A stretch of 64,000 nt of DNA from Hymenobacter sediminis (GCF_003231285.1 NZ_QKNS01000011.1:1-64000), one strand, 5' to 3'. Positions 26,096-35,604 are shown, counted from the stretch's first letter. A program made the numbers and translations. Notes: generated from the letters alone by a model not told the origin.

Positions 26096-26971
26096 ATGGT
26101 TCGTTCGATGCTGAATACCCTACCTGCCTTGTCTTATGTTCCGTGGTGTTGCAGCGGGCTGCTGCTGCTTGGTGTGAGCAGCAGCTGCAGGGAGCGAGCG
26201 CCCGCCACCGGGGCGCAGCAAGCGGGGACGACGACGGCCCAACCTACGCCGACCCGCCTGCCCGCCTGGCAAGAGCTGCGGGTGAATGATACGCTGGTAC
26301 TGGAGTGCCGTCATCCGTACACGACGTTGGTCCCGGATACGGGGCGGCGCCCCATCGTTATGTGGTCCCACATGGCCCTGCGTGGGCAGCGGGGTTATTA
26401 CCAGGTGCTGAGTCATCCGGATACCCTAGCCTTGTATTGTTTATACCAGTGCTTGGACGAGGCGTTGGTGGCGGCTCCGGGGGATATCCTGCAGTTTTCG
26501 GTGCTGGAGCGGGGCCACGTACCCCCGGAAAAAGTGCGACGTGACCAGCCGCTGCCCCAAGAGGCTATTGACGGATTGGACCGTTGGACTTGGGATGTTG
26601 CCTATCGACAATTTGCACGCTACTTGACGGCCGACCTGAAGGGTTTGCCCCGGCGCTACGAGCAATGCTTTGCCGGCGGTGTTAATGGCGAGGCGGAGGA
26701 AGAATACCGCCTGCTGCCGTACTGGATCAGCCGGGAGCAAGCCTTTCTGAAGCGCCAGCATCGCCTGCCACCCACCCGGCGCCTCCTGGCCTATAGTACC
26801 TTCAGCCGCGAATTAGCCACGCTCAACGATCCAAGATATAAGCGGGGGTATGGCCCTTTACTGCTACAGCTGCTACGAACATGGCGGGCCTACCCTATGC
26901 CCGCGGCCACGGCCCGTCACCTTGATGGTAGCATCCAGGAGCTAAGAAGGACGTTGCGAAGAGCGCCTTAG
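26096..26971 (+). CDS. Hypothetical lipoprotein (about 290 residues)
   Basis: The protein starts with a hydrophobic segment and a lipobox-like SSSC (Cys about residue 31). The rest is a soluble domain with a beta-rich first half (LRVNDTLVLECRHPYTTLVPDTG, then YYQVLSHPDTLALYCLYQC) and a helical second half (YISREQAFLKRQHRLPPT). I do not recognise the family. A 23-bp piece of its coding sequence (26747-26769) is repeated at 25973-25995, just upstream of the gene. Confidence 0.6.
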   Translation: MVRSMLNTLPALSYVPWCCSGLLLLGVSSSCRERAPATGAQQAGTTTAQPTPTRLPAWQELRVNDTLVLECRHPYTTLVPDTGRRPIVMWSHMALRGQRGYYQVLSHPDTLALYCLYQCLDEALVAAPGDILQFSVLERGHVPPEKVRRDQPLPQEAIDGLDRWTWDVAYRQFARYLTADLKGLPRRYEQCFAGGVNGEAEEEYRLLPYWISREQAFLKRQHRLPPTRRLLAYSTFSRELATLNDPRYKRGYGPLLLQLLRTWRAYPMPAATARHLDGSIQELRRTLRRAP

Positions 26972-27118
26972 ACTCGGTTGGCCCTACCTTTCGTCACGGC
27001 GCCGTTTCACGACCAATAGGTCAGCTTTTGGCCTTCTTTATCCGCCGTTGTCCACCCGCGCATCCCTGAAGCGTCCCATCTGATCGCTCCCGTCTCTCCC
27101 TTACTGAATCCGACTTAC

Positions 27119-27496
27119 ATGCGTTCTTTCTTGCTCGGACCGATCATCCGATCGTTACTCATTGGGGTTGTCACCATCGCGGTAACGGTGGGTCTAGATT
27201 TAATTAGCTCGAGTGGATTCTACAGTCGCCATGTGGGTGGAGTGCTCGGCCTGCCTACGTATCTGAGTACGGAGGGTACCAGGAGCATCCAGTGGATAGC
27301 GTTGGCGTGGGTGGCACTGAGCTTTGCCGGCTCATACATATGGCACACGCGGCACTTGGATCGCAAAACAGTTGTGGGCACCGTGGCCGAAGTCCTGATG
27401 TGTCTTCTATATGCTTGGTTGCTGTTGCTGGCGCTAGGCATATGGTTCTTTATGCCGGAGCCATACGATCCGAGTAAACGCCCGTTCATGGACTAA
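27119..27496 (+). CDS. Small integral membrane protein, paralogue A
   Basis: A 125-residue protein with three or four hydrophobic helices and a conserved middle block (AWVALSFAGSYIWHTRHLDRKT). The same block occurs in the protein at 28819-29169 (AWVVLSIVISYVWHTRRLDRTT), so the two are paralogues. Family and role are unknown to me; the pair brackets the secreted protein at 27719-28660. Confidence 0.65.
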   Translation: MRSFLLGPIIRSLLIGVVTIAVTVGLDLISSSGFYSRHVGGVLGLPTYLSTEGTRSIQWIALAWVALSFAGSYIWHTRHLDRKTVVGTVAEVLMCLLYAWLLLLALGIWFFMPEPYDPSKRPFMD

Positions 27497-27718
27497 GCCA
27501 GCCCAACTGCTGGCTAGACCTCCAGCCTTGCAGGGCCGTAGCTACGGCTCAGAAAATAGTCTCTTTTAAGAACGTTGGCCCCTGCGTAAGCTGCTCTCAG
27601 GACACGGAGAAGGTCAGCCACCGCATACACCAGATACGAGCGTTTTTCGATGAGTATATCCCGAGAAGACAATCTCCCAGCGCCACAAGCAGGGATAGGA
27701 AGCCTGAGCCGCGCGCGG

Positions 27719-28660
27719 ATGCCGTGGAAAAGGAGCCTCTATCTGCTGTGGGCACTAAGCGCGTGGGGCCTTGGTGCAGGCACGAGTGTGCAGGCCCAAG
27801 GGAGCACCCTTGATCTACTGACCATCGCGCAACAAACCTTTGACCAGCGCTTAGAAACGACTCTCCGCTACCAGCAGGCTGTCGAAGCTGACGGCGTGAG
27901 AGCCGTTACCCGGTGTTTGCAGGTGGGCCAGCGAGCCTATGTGCTGGAACGCTACACGGCCACTCCGCAAGGGCTGGGGCGGGTAACCGAACGGTATCAG
28001 TTGCTGAGCCAGGGCCCCGATACAGTCAGCCGCTCTACCGCTCGGTTCTTGTTGGGGAATGAGGTAACTCGTCGGGGCAAAACGGCTTGTGTAGGGGTAT
28101 TTCATCAGTATACAACCCCGCTTACGATTGAGGCGGGGCAGCTATTTATCGTGGGTAACTTTAGCCCCGCCCGTTTCCTGGCGCTGGCATCGGAGCTCGT
28201 GCCCGCTGGGCAAACGCTTTATGTACAAAACACGGCCCCGGGCGTGAGTGGTGACACGCTTGCCTGCTACCGGCTGACGCGCGTTGGCTCAGACCGGGTC
28301 TGTCTCACCTTGCACGAGCGCCAACCAGCGGGTAGTCAGCGCTGGCACCGCAGTAGTCGCCTCACGTACCGGTGGGAGGCAGACCTCGCCCAGCACCAGG
28401 TGACAGCCACGCAGGTCCAGGCTGATGGGACGCCAGGGGGACAATGGGTACGCACGTATACGAACCGCACGGATTTTTTTGAATGCCACTTCTACTTCCG
28501 CCCCCCTGAGCGGGAAGGTGACGGACTGGCAAAGCAGGAGCTCTACCACCGTGAGTTTAAGCAACTCAGCCCGCAGCAGGCGCTGGACCGCTATACGCTG
28601 ACGCTGCAAACAGAGCCGGCTCAGACACTCACCTTCGATATTGTGCACAGCTCCCATTGA
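27719..28660 (+). CDS. Secreted protein of unknown function
   Basis: From ATG 27719 a signal peptide (MPWKRSLYLLWALSAWGLGA, then AGTSVQAQ) leads into a domain of about 290 residues. Features are a helical start (LDLLTIAQQTFDQRLETTLRY), then a beta-rich part with SRLTYRWEADLAQHQVTATQV. There is no catalytic motif that I can see. It may be a periplasmic or secreted binding protein. ATG 27719 is chosen over an upstream ATG because it starts at the signal peptide. Confidence 0.6.
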   Translation: MPWKRSLYLLWALSAWGLGAGTSVQAQGSTLDLLTIAQQTFDQRLETTLRYQQAVEADGVRAVTRCLQVGQRAYVLERYTATPQGLGRVTERYQLLSQGPDTVSRSTARFLLGNEVTRRGKTACVGVFHQYTTPLTIEAGQLFIVGNFSPARFLALASELVPAGQTLYVQNTAPGVSGDTLACYRLTRVGSDRVCLTLHERQPAGSQRWHRSSRLTYRWEADLAQHQVTATQVQADGTPGGQWVRTYTNRTDFFECHFYFRPPEREGDGLAKQELYHREFKQLSPQQALDRYTLTLQTEPAQTLTFDIVHSSH

Positions 28661-28818
28661 GCCAGTGGCTGGTGGCAGATAGCGCCGTTTTAAATGGGGT
28701 CCCCCATGCTAGTCCACCCCGTCTCGGGAGAAGATGCGGTGGACTAGCGGCTCCATCCAGGCCATCATGTGCGCGAGGCTTCCTTTCTTGGGGGTACCCT
28801 TTGTTCGATTAGATTGAG

Positions 28819-29169
28819 ATGATGCCACTACTTCGGTCATTGCTGCTGGGGCTGCTAACCTTCTGCGGATTGCTACTGCTGTTTGCCGCCAGTGATATAG
28901 AGCTCTACACGGACTATTTGGCGGGGCTGCCCGGGCTACCGAAGGTCTATTCCTACACTGCACTCGTGATCATCTGCCGGTTAAGCTGGGCGTGGGTAGT
29001 GCTTAGCATCGTCATTTCCTACGTGTGGCACACGCGGCGCCTGGACCGCACCACCCGCCTTGGTCTGGTGGCGGATGCTCTGATGCTGCTGCAATACGCC
29101 TGCTGGCTCGTGTTGGCCGTGGTGCTGGAGCTTCATTTGTTCTGGCGCCCCCTTGGACTTTCCAGGTAG
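28819..29169 (+). CDS. Small integral membrane protein, paralogue B
   Basis: A 116-residue membrane protein with about four hydrophobic segments and the conserved SYVWHTRRLDRTTRLGL block shared with the 27.1-kb paralogue. The two genes flank the secreted protein gene and are co-directional, suggesting duplication of a small module. No function is known to me. Confidence 0.6.
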   Translation: MMPLLRSLLLGLLTFCGLLLLFAASDIELYTDYLAGLPGLPKVYSYTALVIICRLSWAWVVLSIVISYVWHTRRLDRTTRLGLVADALMLLQYACWLVLAVVLELHLFWRPLGLSR

Positions 29170-29297
29170 CCAACCTAGCCATGGTTAAAAATTTGGTACA
29201 AACAGTTAAACGGATGACGAGTGGGCGGACGTGTCAACGCGCACAGGTTGGGGGCTTCTCGAAAAATGGCAAATACCGTACGTTCATTAAAATGACC

Positions 29298-29447
29298 GTG
29301 GCTGTTGCAGAACTCCCAATAGTGAATCTGCCGAATAGAATCACAGTCGGGAACAGGCTAAAAAGCCCACTTACCGCCATTATTTTCTGTCAACATAGGG
29401 TAAAACATAGTTTATCTGGAATACAGATAGAGTTCTGCAACAGCCAC
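29298..29447. mobile_element. MITE with perfect 18-bp inverted ends and 4-bp target duplication
   Basis: The element is 150 bp long. Its ends GTGGCTGTTGCAGAACTC and the exact complement are perfect over 18 bp, and both sides are flanked by GACC (29294-29297 and 29448-29451), a target duplication. The interior has no gene. The ends match the terminal repeat of the IS1182-like stub at 8671, so the MITE was probably mobilised by that IS type. Confidence 0.9.
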
Positions 29448-29597
29448 GACCGTTTGAGTGAACTCCGAGTAGCGTTAACGTTACGGCGCTGCGGGCATGA
29501 CCGGGCGGGGCCTCTGACGAAAAAAGCCCCGCACCATTTTAGTTTTACGCCCTATTGCTTGGCTCCTGTGCCCTGTTGCGCTGTTGATTTTGCCGAC

Positions 29598-30407
29598 TTA
29601 ATCAATAGAAACGGGCACGGTAAACTCGACGCTCACGGGCTGCTCTCTCTGCTTGCCGGGAACGAGGCGGGGGAGTTGCCGCGCCGCCGCGAGCACGGCC
29701 GAATCGGTCGCGGCGCCCAGGCCCTCTTTGATGCGCAGGTGGCGTACGTCCCCCGCCTTGTCCACCACCAAATGCAGCAGCACAACCCCTTTTTTGGCCG
29801 CTTGGGGCAGCACCAGCCGCCGGCCAATGGCGCGGCCGAGCGTGACGTAATTGGCTGGCACGCGCTCGGCGCCGCGCTCGCCTGAGAAGACCGGCATTTC
29901 TTCCACGTAGGTGTAGGCCTTGTCTTCCAGTGGCAAGGATGGGCCCTCGGGGAACGCTTCCTGCGGGGGCGGCGGCTGGCTCGACGGTTTCAACTTTACA
30001 TAGTTGTTGTGGTCGATGTCGCCCTCCAATTGTAACGCCCCGACATCAATGACCAGGGGCGGGGCGTCAAAGGGGCGGCGGTCTTGGCAGGTGTTGCGAA
30101 TAAGTACCCGTTGCGAGCCCTGCCACTCCGCGGCTAAATGGAGGTCGTGAAAAAACGGCTCATGAGCCCTGATGGTATAGAACCCGAGCTGCTGACTGTT
30201 ATCGCCGGAAAATAGCCCCTGGGAAGAACAATATGTGACGTCGATTTGCTGCGTTGGAGTCTTCCACCCGACGTCCCGTAGCTCTAACTCAACATAAGCC
30301 CCTGATGAGACCCCAGGCACGTACGTTCGGAATGTCGGCGAGGAGCTGCAGGAAACGATTCCTGGAAACATAGCCATCATGACTACCAAGCGCTCCCATT
30401 TCTTCAT
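29598..30407 (-). CDS. Lipoprotein with a TonB C-terminal domain
   Basis: From ATG 30407 (MKKWERLVVMMAMFPGIVSC, lipobox Cys at residue 20) a lipoprotein of about 269 residues. The last about 100 residues are a TonB C-terminal domain (YVEEMPVFSGERGAERV, VVLLHLVVDKAGDVRHLRI and ending PVSVEFTVPVSI). This domain normally contacts TonB-dependent receptors or acts in energy transduction. It resembles the protein at 30958-31518 in the same domain. A longer upstream frame exists but lacks a signal and overlaps the divergent small gene. Confidence 0.8.
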   Translation of the reverse strand: MKKWERLVVMMAMFPGIVSCSSSPTFRTYVPGVSSGAYVELELRDVGWKTPTQQIDVTYCSSQGLFSGDNSQQLGFYTIRAHEPFFHDLHLAAEWQGSQRVLIRNTCQDRRPFDAPPLVIDVGALQLEGDIDHNNYVKLKPSSQPPPPQEAFPEGPSLPLEDKAYTYVEEMPVFSGERGAERVPANYVTLGRAIGRRLVLPQAAKKGVVLLHLVVDKAGDVRHLRIKEGLGAATDSAVLAAARQLPRLVPGKQREQPVSVEFTVPVSID

Positions 30408-30522
30408 TGCTACTGCCATCATTAAACGAATCCCATTAACGAAAATATAAGCCATATAGTGAATAATAAACCGCTCGTCTAGTTGAACACTATGTTCAGC
30501 TAAAGGAGCGATATTTTGCGTT

Positions 30523-30855
30523 ATGAACCTTCGCCTATTTTTATGTATCCCGACCTTGCTAGTTGCAAGCTGTCGTTTTGGCGAGGATGGTGCCGAAGCA
30601 GCCAAATTATATTGCCAGTGTTTGGAGCATCAGGGGCCCTATTACAATGATGCTCGAGCCAACCAGATTGCCGTAGAACGTATCTGTCAAGGCAAGCTGA
30701 TGGAGAAATATGCCTCGTATCGCCAATTCATAGTCCTTATGGAGGCTGATTCCCCCCTTGTGGTTTCTCCAGAAATACGCGAATCATCCCGGCTCTTTAT
30801 GCGAGATTTCTTAAAAGCCGAGCGCGCTTACAGGGCTACCACAACTGTTAAATAG
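30523..30855 (+). CDS. Small lipoprotein (110 residues)
   Basis: The protein starts with MNLRLFLCIPTLLVASC, a lipobox with Cys at residue 17, followed by about 90 polar residues with a YCQCLEHQGPYY cysteine pair. No family is recognised. It lies between two TonB-domain genes on the opposite strand and starts 115 bp from the divergent gene. Confidence 0.6.
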   Translation: MNLRLFLCIPTLLVASCRFGEDGAEAAKLYCQCLEHQGPYYNDARANQIAVERICQGKLMEKYASYRQFIVLMEADSPLVVSPEIRESSRLFMRDFLKAERAYRATTTVK

Positions 30856-30957
30856 CATCGTATTCACCAAAGCCTAGTTCATTCAAATGGTCCGAATAAA
30901 ATAAGGAGAGAGTTATTAAAACCCACCCAACTAAGCCCAACAACGCGGCGGCGGAGC

Positions 30958-31518
30958 TTACGGCTGCCTCTTTACCGGAATGGTTACGGGTACCGTAAAG
31001 CTCACGTCCACCGCCTGCCCTGCTTGCTGGCCGGGAACAAAACGTGGAAGCTGCCGCGTGGCCGCCACGACGGCCGAATCCACGTCGGCCCGCAGCCCCC
31101 TCGCGATCTGCGCATGGCGAACACGGCCTTCCTTATCGACCTCGAACCGCACAAACACGCGGCCGTCTGGGGCGGCCGGGGGCACGACCAAATACTGGTG
31201 GATGGCCGCCATGCTGCTGGTTAAGGCGTTTTGACCGTTCAGCGTCGGCATTTGCTCCACGTAAGTCCAGACCCGGTTCGCCTCGAGCGGCTGGCCAAGT
31301 GTATCGCCCAACTCGAAGAGGCGCATCTGCTCCCTGGCAAACTCTACTTCGCCTATATGGCACTCCCATGGTTCAACGGAAGGCTTAGGCTTTTCCCTTA
31401 CCCGGGGCCGTACGACCACCGGTTTGCCGACGCGTTTTCTGGGGGGTATTTGGGCCAGGACGCTGCTACCCATCAGGGCAACCACCAGCGAAGCGCAATA
31501 AGCATATTTTCGGTTCAT
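30958..31518 (-). CDS. Secreted protein with a TonB C-terminal domain
   Basis: A 186-residue protein with a signal peptide (MNRKYAYCASLVVALMGSSV), a basic Pro-rich linker (KRVGKPVVVRPRVREKPKP) and a C-terminal TonB domain (VFVRFEVDKEGRVRHAQIAR, AVVAATRQLPRFVPG, VDVSFTVPVTIP). The domain is related to that of the gene at 29.6 kb, so both may work with TonB-dependent receptors. The IS copy at 31599 lies 80 bp upstream of its start. Confidence 0.8.
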   Translation of the reverse strand: MNRKYAYCASLVVALMGSSVLAQIPPRKRVGKPVVVRPRVREKPKPSVEPWECHIGEVEFAREQMRLFELGDTLGQPLEANRVWTYVEQMPTLNGQNALTSSMAAIHQYLVVPPAAPDGRVFVRFEVDKEGRVRHAQIARGLRADVDSAVVAATRQLPRFVPGQQAGQAVDVSFTVPVTIPVKRQP

Positions 31519-32267
31519 TGGAAGGGGCAGGTAAAGCGCAAGCCTAGAGGATAGACTAAATAACGCATAAGTTCATCTAAACGGTGGTATAAGTCTTTGT
31601 GGCTGTTGCAAAAGTATAGTATGAGCCAACGAACGGGCCTAGGTGCTGGTAGGGAGTTCACCCTAGTGCCTGGCTGACAGGTGTGGCAGCGCAGGTACTT
31701 CTTCAGATTATAGGCCATCGCAGCAATATACAGGACCTTGGCCGCGCCTGCTTGGCCCTTCTTGCTGAGGTGGCGCAAGCCGTAGTAGGTGATCAAACTA
31801 CCCAGTACCGGTTCGACCGTTGCCGCGCGCAGGCGCCGCATGCGCTGCCCCAGGCGCGTGGCCAAACGGGCGAGCATACGCTCATACTGGGCTTTGTAGA
31901 GGGTATGGTGCAACCGTTTCTCGCGGGCCTTTTTGCCTTTACACTGAGCCGCCAGTGGGCAGACCTTGCATTCGGCGGCCTTCGCCATGTAGCGTTTCTT
32001 GGGATTGCCCTGTGCATCGACAATCTGCTTGTCGAAGGTCAGATACTTGCCTTGACGACAGATATAACGGTCATGGCCTGTATCGTACGTAAAGCCGGTG
32101 TGCTCGGCTTTGTACTTACCATGGGCGGGAATATAGCCGGTCAGACCACGCGCTTCGAGTTGCTTGTAATTCTCTCCGGAGCTGTAGCCGGCATCAGCCA
32201 CGACCGTGGTCATGGTTAGGGCGAAGGATGTTAATCGCTGCTGGGTCGCGTCCACAATAGCGAGCAA
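31515..32267 (-). pseudogene. C-terminal half of an IS1182-family transposase
   Basis: Residues VVADAGYSSGENYKQLEARG, the Cys cluster CKVCPLAAQCKGKK and EPVLGSLITYYGLRHLSKKG match the second half of the copy at 21.9 kb. The N-terminal half with the first catalytic Asp is lost. As in the other copy, the frame runs through the terminal repeat (YFCNSHKD) and stops outside, at 31515. Confidence 0.85.
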
Positions 32268-32278
32268 ATACCGACTAC
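31599..32278 (-). mobile_element. IS1182-like element, 3' half only
   Basis: It begins with the terminal repeat GTGGCTGTTGCAAAAGT at 31599 and contains the C-terminal half of a transposase. At about 32278 it joins, in the opposite direction, the reading frame of an RHS gene. The other half of both genes is missing, so a deletion probably accompanied or followed insertion. Confidence 0.8.
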
Positions 32279-35125
32279 CGGCCCCTGCAGACCATCGCGC
32301 AGAATGCCGTCTCGGGCTGGGACCAGACCACGCACGAGCTGGAGCCCTTCACCGGGCGGGTCGTGGCCACGACGCTAACGCACTCGGGCTACGGGGCGAG
32401 GCATACGATCCGCAACGAGTTCACCTATGACCAGCAAGGACGCCTACTGCAAACGACACAGAGTACGGGAGGACAGGTGCCGGTGCTGCTGGCCAAACTG
32501 GAGTACAACGCCCTGGGGCAGCTGGTAGACAAAAAGCTGCACAGCACCGACAACGGAGCCTCCTTCCTGCAGTCAGTGGATTACCGCTACAACATCCGCG
32601 GCTGGCTGACCCACCTCAACGACCGGGCCCTGTCGGATGGGGCCACCATCGAGGGCTTCGACGCGGACCCGGATGGTAACTCGGCCCCGGATCTGTTCGC
32701 TCTGGAGCTGAAGTACGACCAGGGGCTGCAGCTTGCAGGTGCCCAGCAGTACAACGGCAACATTGCCGAGGCCCTGTGGCAAACCCGCCGGGGCAGCACG
32801 AAAACGGGTCTCAAAGGCTATGCCTACGGCTACGATGGGGTGAACCGCCTGACGTCCGCCAGCTATAAGTCGCAGGTAAGCAACACGTGGGGTACCTCCA
32901 CCACCGACTTCTCCGTCTCCGACATTCGCTATGATGCCAACGGCAACATCGAGCGGATGACGCGCCAGGGAACCGTTAACGGGTCTGATGCGGCACCCCA
33001 AAAAGGACTGCTGGATCAATTGACCTACTATTATATTGATGCCACCGGCAAGCGTAGCAACCGCTTGCTGGCCGTTGATGACGCGGCGCCCGCGACAGCG
33101 GCCGGGCACGACTTTGAGGATAATGGATCCAAGTACCGCACCGCAAGTGGCACGGGCCCGGTGGAGTACGAGTACGATGATAACGGCAATCTGCTGCTGG
33201 ACCGGAACAAGGGGATCACGCGGGTGGCCTACAATCACCTGAATTTACCCTATCGCATTGAGTTTGGCTCCAGCGCTAATCGGATTGAGTACACCTACAC
33301 GGCAGCGGGTACGAAGCTGCGCAAGCAGGTCTTCACTGGCGGCGGGGCAACACCCTCCGCGACGACGGAGTATGCTGGCGCCTTCGTGTATGAACAGGGC
33401 CAGGTTTCTTTTGCCCACACGGCGGAGGGCCGGGTGCTGTATACGGCCAGTGTACCTGCAGGCAGTTACCGCTGGAAGTACGAGTACCACCTGAAAGACC
33501 ACCTGGGCAATCTACGGTACGCCTTCCGGGAGGAAGGCGGAAACACGGCGCAGCGCACGGCCTCCATGGAGCCGGTCAACGCGCCGCAGGAGGAGCAGGC
33601 GTTTGCTCATGTGGAAGAAACTCGGCAGCAGGATGCCCAGCGCGCCCATACCGGGCGGTACGTCGCGCGTCTTTCTGCCCAGGAAGGACGTCGTCAGGGC
33701 CCCACCATCAGCTGGCCCGTGCAGGCAGGGGACAGCGTGCGAGCAGAAGTGTATGGGCGCTATGACCATACAGCAGCCACCGGGCGTTTCCTGCGCCGAG
33801 GAGCCGTGGTAGCGGGTGCGGCTGTCGCGGGCAGCCCCAGCGGGGGAGGAGTTGAACGAGGCCAACCCACAGCGAGTCGTCGCCGGTTCCTACCGTATGT
33901 GGGGGCGGGTATCGGTCTGGTGCCCCAACTGTTCAAGCGTAAGCAGGAGGAGCTGCCCAAAGCGTTCCTGCGCTACGAACTCTTCACTCAGGATAGCCAA
34001 CTGGTGGCCACCCGCCTGCAACCCTTGGAACGGACAGCTACCGATGAGTGGCAACACCTGGAAGCTGGGATGAAGGCCGACAGCGCTGGGTTTGTGCGCG
34101 TGAGCGTCCTCAACGAGAGCGGTACACCAGCGTACTTTGATGATCTGGCCTTGAAAGCAGTAGACCCGCAGCAGTATCAGGAAAACCATTACGATCCGTG
34201 GGGGCTGAATCTAGTGGGAATTGAAACAGTCAACACCGATTACAGTAAGTTCCAGTATAATGGGAAAGAGAAACAAACGGAATTTGACCTAAATTGGTCG
34301 GATTATAAAGCTAGGATGTATAACTCACAAATAGGGAGATGGAATGCCATTGACCCTCATGCAACTAATTATTACCCTCTATCCCCGTATAGTTATGCAG
34401 GTAACTTCCCAGTAGTTGCTACGGATGTAGACGGTAAAGATTGGTTTATATCAACTAAGACCGTAAATGGACAACTACAAATAAACATAAGATATGTTGC
34501 AGCCGTATTAGATAATTCTAATAATAATATAAATTTAAATAGTTTCATGCAAGACCAAAGAGCGATGTTCAAGTCTGTATTTCAAAATAAAAATATAAAT
34601 GCTACACTGGAGATAAGGAAAATATCTTCTGAAAAGGATCTCAAATCATACGAAACATTAATTGAGATAAAACATGATGATGCTAACTTTAATTCAGATA
34701 ATACAAAAGAAACTGTGGCTGGGTACAGTCATATGTATGGAAATTATATTGCCCTTAATGCGAAAACGATATATGCATCAACAGGTAAGTTCCACGACAA
34801 AAGAACCTTAATGCATGAAATAGGACATAGTGGCGGACTAGTTCACCCTTTTGACTTCGATGCAAGATATAACAAGAATGCAGATAAATATGGTAGTTAT
34901 GACAAGGCACAAGAAGATGTAGATTTTGAAAACTTTGATAACTTGACCAATTTTATGAATTATTATTCAATTGGGAATAAAGAAATGACAGGCAGATACT
35001 TCGGTCCCGGCACGATTGAACATTATATGTCCAACACCACTGGCCCTGCTACGAGAGGCCAAATACAATCTATTGTCAATAAGTTTTGGAGTGGTGAATT
35101 AAATAGAAATACTCGTAAAAAATAA
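32279..35125 (+). CDS. RHS-repeat protein remnant with a C-terminal metzincin protease tip (5' truncated)
   Basis: The frame is open from the IS junction (about 32276); the first start-like codon is GTG 32363. Residues (counted from there) 1-600 carry YD/RHS repeats (FTYDQQGRLLQTTQ, VEYEYDDNGNLLLD), and about 630-665 the RHS core signature (YNGKEKQTEFDLNWSDYKAR, then MYNSQIGRWNAIDP). After the core the DNA becomes AT-rich and the tip contains the zinc motif HEIGHSGGLVH (residues 818-828, HExxHxxGxxH) and a Met-turn FMNYYS (Met about 865): a metzincin-type protease. RHS proteins deliver such tips as toxins against competitors. The loss of the N-terminal part means that this copy may not be secreted. 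Confidence 0.85.
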   Translation, partial: RPLQTIAQNAVSGWDQTTHELEPFTGRVVATTLTHSGYGARHTIRNEFTYDQQGRLLQTTQSTGGQVPVLLAKLEYNALGQLVDKKLHSTDNGASFLQSVDYRYNIRGWLTHLNDRALSDGATIEGFDADPDGNSAPDLFALELKYDQGLQLAGAQQYNGNIAEALWQTRRGSTKTGLKGYAYGYDGVNRLTSASYKSQVSNTWGTSTTDFSVSDIRYDANGNIERMTRQGTVNGSDAAPQKGLLDQLTYYYIDATGKRSNRLLAVDDAAPATAAGHDFEDNGSKYRTASGTGPVEYEYDDNGNLLLDRNKGITRVAYNHLNLPYRIEFGSSANRIEYTYTAAGTKLRKQVFTGGGATPSATTEYAGAFVYEQGQVSFAHTAEGRVLYTASVPAGSYRWKYEYHLKDHLGNLRYAFREEGGNTAQRTASMEPVNAPQEEQAFAHVEETRQQDAQRAHTGRYVARLSAQEGRRQGPTISWPVQAGDSVRAEVYGRYDHTAATGRFLRRGAVVAGAAVAGSPSGGGVERGQPTASRRRFLPYVGAGIGLVPQLFKRKQEELPKAFLRYELFTQDSQLVATRLQPLERTATDEWQHLEAGMKADSAGFVRVSVLNESGTPAYFDDLALKAVDPQQYQENHYDPWGLNLVGIETVNTDYSKFQYNGKEKQTEFDLNWSDYKARMYNSQIGRWNAIDPHATNYYPLSPYSYAGNFPVVATDVDGKDWFISTKTVNGQLQINIRYVAAVLDNSNNNINLNSFMQDQRAMFKSVFQNKNINATLEIRKISSEKDLKSYETLIEIKHDDANFNSDNTKETVAGYSHMYGNYIALNAKTIYASTGKFHDKRTLMHEIGHSGGLVHPFDFDARYNKNADKYGSYDKAQEDVDFENFDNLTNFMNYYSIGNKEMTGRYFGPGTIEHYMSNTTGPATRGQIQSIVNKFWSGELNRNTRKK

Positions 35126-35130
35126 TTGTC

Positions 35131-35550
35131 ATGAAAATACTTCCATTTTTTGCCTTGATTTCTTTATTAAATTTTTCGTGTCAAAAAAAATCTTCTTCTA
35201 AATTTGTCTTGTTAGGATATTTCTACAAAGGAGAAGAAGTTAATATTAATTTTAATCAAAATCTTATTTATAGAAATAAATTTGACAAAAAAAATAGATA
35301 TATACGCGAAGAAATTGATGTGTATTATACACCAAAATTTAGTGTGAATTTAAAGATCGTATATCATAATAAAGTATTAAAAGACACAACTTTAATTGGA
35401 TTTTATAAAAACAACAATCAAGGTATTTTCATACCAATTGCTATGCCAAATAATAAATATGGAACTCCAATAAACAAAAAATTGATAAATAAATGGCTTA
35501 AATTATCTCCTGATTCATTGCGAAGAAATATAATTTTAAGAGAATTATGA
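35131..35550 (+). CDS. Small lipoprotein, candidate immunity protein for the metzincin tip
   Basis: A 139-residue lipoprotein (MKILPFFALISLLNFSC, Cys at residue 17) with a strongly AT-rich gene. It begins only 5 bp after the stop codon of the RHS gene and shares its low GC content, as expected for an immunity gene acquired together with a toxin tip. The soluble part is beta-rich and Lys/Asn-rich (VNINFNQNLIYRNKFDKKNRY). No immunity family is recognised; the assignment rests on position, composition and localisation. Confidence 0.55.
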   Translation: MKILPFFALISLLNFSCQKKSSSKFVLLGYFYKGEEVNINFNQNLIYRNKFDKKNRYIREEIDVYYTPKFSVNLKIVYHNKVLKDTTLIGFYKNNNQGIFIPIAMPNNKYGTPINKKLINKWLKLSPDSLRRNIILREL

Positions 35551-35604
35551 TAGTTATTAATTTTAGTAAAAACAATAAGCAAAATAATAAGTTTTTTAAT
35601 AAAA

